NCBI GenBank assembly: GCA_046756925.1
Contig: JBHHXH010000025.1
Coordinates: 1-32,692, forward strand
Direction of reading: 5' to 3'
Length of the DNA stretch: 32,692 nt
Source of the DNA: JAJDBU01 sp046756925
GTDB lineage: Bacteria; Nitrospirota; Nitrospiria; SBBL01; JAADHI01
Part shown: in pieces, positions 31,083-32,692 of the stretch
Layout: each line of letters opens with the position of its first letter
Position numbering within the stretch: position 1 is the stretch's first letter
The notes under the pieces: model-generated
Databases searched by the model: none
Told to the model about the DNA's origin: nothing
What the model saw: only the letters and a program-made list of their open reading frames with translations
Made by a program: the position numbers and the translations under genes

Positions 31083-32692
31083 TCAGAGGTGAGATGGCCC
31101 CCTTTTCATAATCAACTCCTCCAGCGTGACCGTCACTTTTCCTCCATTGCTTTGAATGAATGCAATGACGGCAAGAAGCTCTTGTTCTGAGAGCCCAATG
31201 GGCGGTTTGTTGGCGATAGGCATGCGCGCTGAATAATAAACCGGTTTTGCAGGATGGAAGTCTCGTTTGACATAGGTGTCCGGCTCTATCAGCGTCTCAT
31301 AGATAAACTCACGTGTGAGTCGCGCCCCCACCCCGGAAAGATTGGGACAGCGACCTTGGCTCGCACCAATGGCGTGACACAAAGCACACTGGCCCTTGCG
31401 ATAGAATATATTCCGCCCCATCTGAACCAAATCATCTTGGGTTTGAATTTCCGTCAGATCCAAGGCCATCTTTTCTGGGGGCAAGCCAAGCTTCTGTGGC
31501 ACCTGGTAGCCGATATATGCGTAGACGCATAAAAATACGCCTACAACAGCAAGGACTTTCGGAATCACAAAACGGGGACGCCCGAGATCCTGTGCAGTCT
31601 CTTTCTGGTGTTCACCGAAGAGATCGACAAGATACATCAAGACGGAAGGAATGAAGAAATAGCGTGTCGGAAAGCGATTGTAGCGTATCGTGTGAGAAGT
31701 CCAAAAAACAATACCCGCCATAAGAATGAAAACGGCGGTACAAATCACAAAGAGCAAAGACGCGACACCCAAGGTAGGGGTATATCCATAGGGGGAGGTA
31801 TCCTCCAGCACACCATAGATATGCCAGTGTACACGCGATGCGGAACGGGCATAACCCATCATGGACATGGTTAAAACGACGAAGACCGCATTGATCACCA
31901 ATACATATTGGGAACGCTTCGGCATCACGCCCCATTTCATCTCATGCGTCAGTTTTGCCGACCTAAGCGAAAGGGCGGTCAGCGGCGTGATGGTAAAAAG
32001 GACAAAGAGGACCGCGAGCACCTGGGCCACTGAAAGGACATTCACGCGATAAACCGATGGAACGAAATAACCATAAACTCCGAGCCAGATAATGTAAATC
32101 ACTGCGCCTGCGATCAGAAAAACAGTTAAAATATCCGTCGCCTTCGCCCATTTAACCGTCACCAACTTGTCTGCACGCCAATAGAGAATAAAGCAGATGA
32201 ATGTCGTGATAATCATCAGGTTCACGGCGGTCAGCTTGGCCGACATCACCCCGAAAACCCCAAGCAAGGGATGATGCGCCCCCCCCATCGCCCTTTCCTC
32301 GGTCACGCTTGCGACAAGAGAATGGGGCGTCAGCCAGACGGCAAAAGAGCCGACCAAGACAATCAGCATTAAGATAATGGCCGTCTTATATTTCGGGGCA
32401 GCGTGCGTGCGATAGGCAATGCCCTGCCAGAAGTAGTAGTTTGCACCAAGGAAAAGGACTCCGACGAGCACTGCCTGGAGGATGAACAGCCAGGAGAGGA
32501 TCCCTCCCATGAGCATAATTCCCATCTGTTGGTTGTATTCATAGACTTCGCGCATCAGGTAATAGCCCGCAAAAGGCATCGGGAGGATCCCGAAAATGCC
32601 GATAAAATTTCCGGTGTAGCCCATCCAGTCGTAATGCTCCCGCTCTTCCTGCGTCTTTGCGCCTAAATACGCAACCCCGGCATAAGCGCCGC
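31083..32692 (-). CDS. Cytochrome bd-like quinol oxidase membrane subunit fused to cytochrome c (partial at window edge)
   Basis: A polytopic membrane protein with about ten hydrophobic helices, ending in a cytochrome c domain. The N-terminal part (EREHYDWMGYTGNFIGIFGILPMP) resembles CydA-type bd oxidase subunits. The C-terminal heme-c motif CALCH is encoded at 31374-31388, with Met in ARMPIAN as a likely axial ligand. Such bd-like proteins with c-type domains are known in Nitrospira-type bacteria. The frame is open through ATG 32624 to the window edge with convincing protein (EEREHYDW), so the true start is outside. It probably takes electrons from quinol or from c-type cytochromes in respiration, but whether it reduces oxygen cannot be judged here. 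Confidence 0.8.
   Translation of the reverse strand, partial: GAYAGVAYLGAKTQEEREHYDWMGYTGNFIGIFGILPMPFAGYYLMREVYEYNQQMGIMLMGGILSWLFILQAVLVGVLFLGANYYFWQGIAYRTHAAPKYKTAIILMLIVLVGSFAVWLTPHSLVASVTEERAMGGAHHPLLGVFGVMSAKLTAVNLMIITTFICFILYWRADKLVTVKWAKATDILTVFLIAGAVIYIIWLGVYGYFVPSVYRVNVLSVAQVLAVLFVLFTITPLTALSLRSAKLTHEMKWGVMPKRSQYVLVINAVFVVLTMSMMGYARSASRVHWHIYGVLEDTSPYGYTPTLGVASLLFVICTAVFILMAGIVFWTSHTIRYNRFPTRYFFIPSVLMYLVDLFGEHQKETAQDLGRPRFVIPKVLAVVGVFLCVYAYIGYQVPQKLGLPPEKMALDLTEIQTQDDLVQMGRNIFYRKGQCALCHAIGASQGRCPNLSGVGARLTREFIYETLIEPDTYVKRDFHPAKPVYYSARMPIANKPPIGLSEQELLAVIAFIQSNGGKVTVTLEELIMKRGPSHL

Overview
This 32.7 kb window is chromosomal DNA of a Gram-negative bacterium. The evidence for that is Kdo and heptose genes for lipopolysaccharide, a type IV pilus minor-pilin cluster with PilY1, and several exported proteins. 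The gene mix, and above all a cytochrome bd-like membrane protein fused to a c-type cytochrome at the right edge, suggests a Nitrospirota-like lineage (Nitrospira or Manganitrophus relatives). A deltaproteobacterial or NC10-type host cannot be excluded from sequence alone. I see no rRNA, tRNA, CRISPR array, transposase, integrase or phage gene, so this looks like core genome with some lineage-specific genes.

Left part, + strand (1-5642): a membrane-anchored SUMF1/FGE-fold protein, then a compact unit lepA-lepB-hldE1(rfaE)-kdsB driven by a full-consensus sigma-70 promoter (TTGACA-17-TATAAT at 1371-1399). That promoter also fixes the lepA start. Next (5643-14059) is an AT-rich control region with a perfect 14-bp inverted repeat and a sigma-54-type promoter. 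It leads into a minor-pilin operon: fimT/gspH-type, pilV, pilW, pilX, a PilY2-like small exported protein, pilY1, and an exported protein with three calcium-motif beta repeats.

Middle (14101-19299): a cupredoxin-type exported protein (-), then a + strand trio of an MBL-fold hydrolase, a stand-alone B12-binding protein and a thiolase-like protein that lacks the usual nucleophilic Cys. After these come a small glycine-zipper exported protein (-) and an SDR oxidoreductase (+) lacking the usual catalytic Ser.

Right part, almost all - strand (32692 down to 19324): bd-like oxidase/cytochrome c fusion (partial), a 53-residue membrane microprotein, purC, a leader with mutually exclusive hairpins, nadE-glnA (ATGA overlap), a strong bidirectional terminator, ribBA-ribH-nusB-M17N-purB-purS, and a two-gene unit of a small MerR-type regulator with a zinc-ribbon/pseudo-receiver/tandem-repeat protein. 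The theme is housekeeping nitrogen, purine, NAD and flavin metabolism.

The most interesting signals are non-coding or unannotated. First is the nadE-glnA leader (29236-29345), which has a consensus promoter followed by a 14-bp terminator hairpin and an overlapping alternative hairpin: an attenuator or a ~74-nt small RNA. Second is a palindromic motif shared between the pilus operon upstream region and the upstream region of the MerR gene. Third is the zinc-ribbon/pseudo-receiver protein with a duplicated ~70-residue module. All functional links are inference from sequence.
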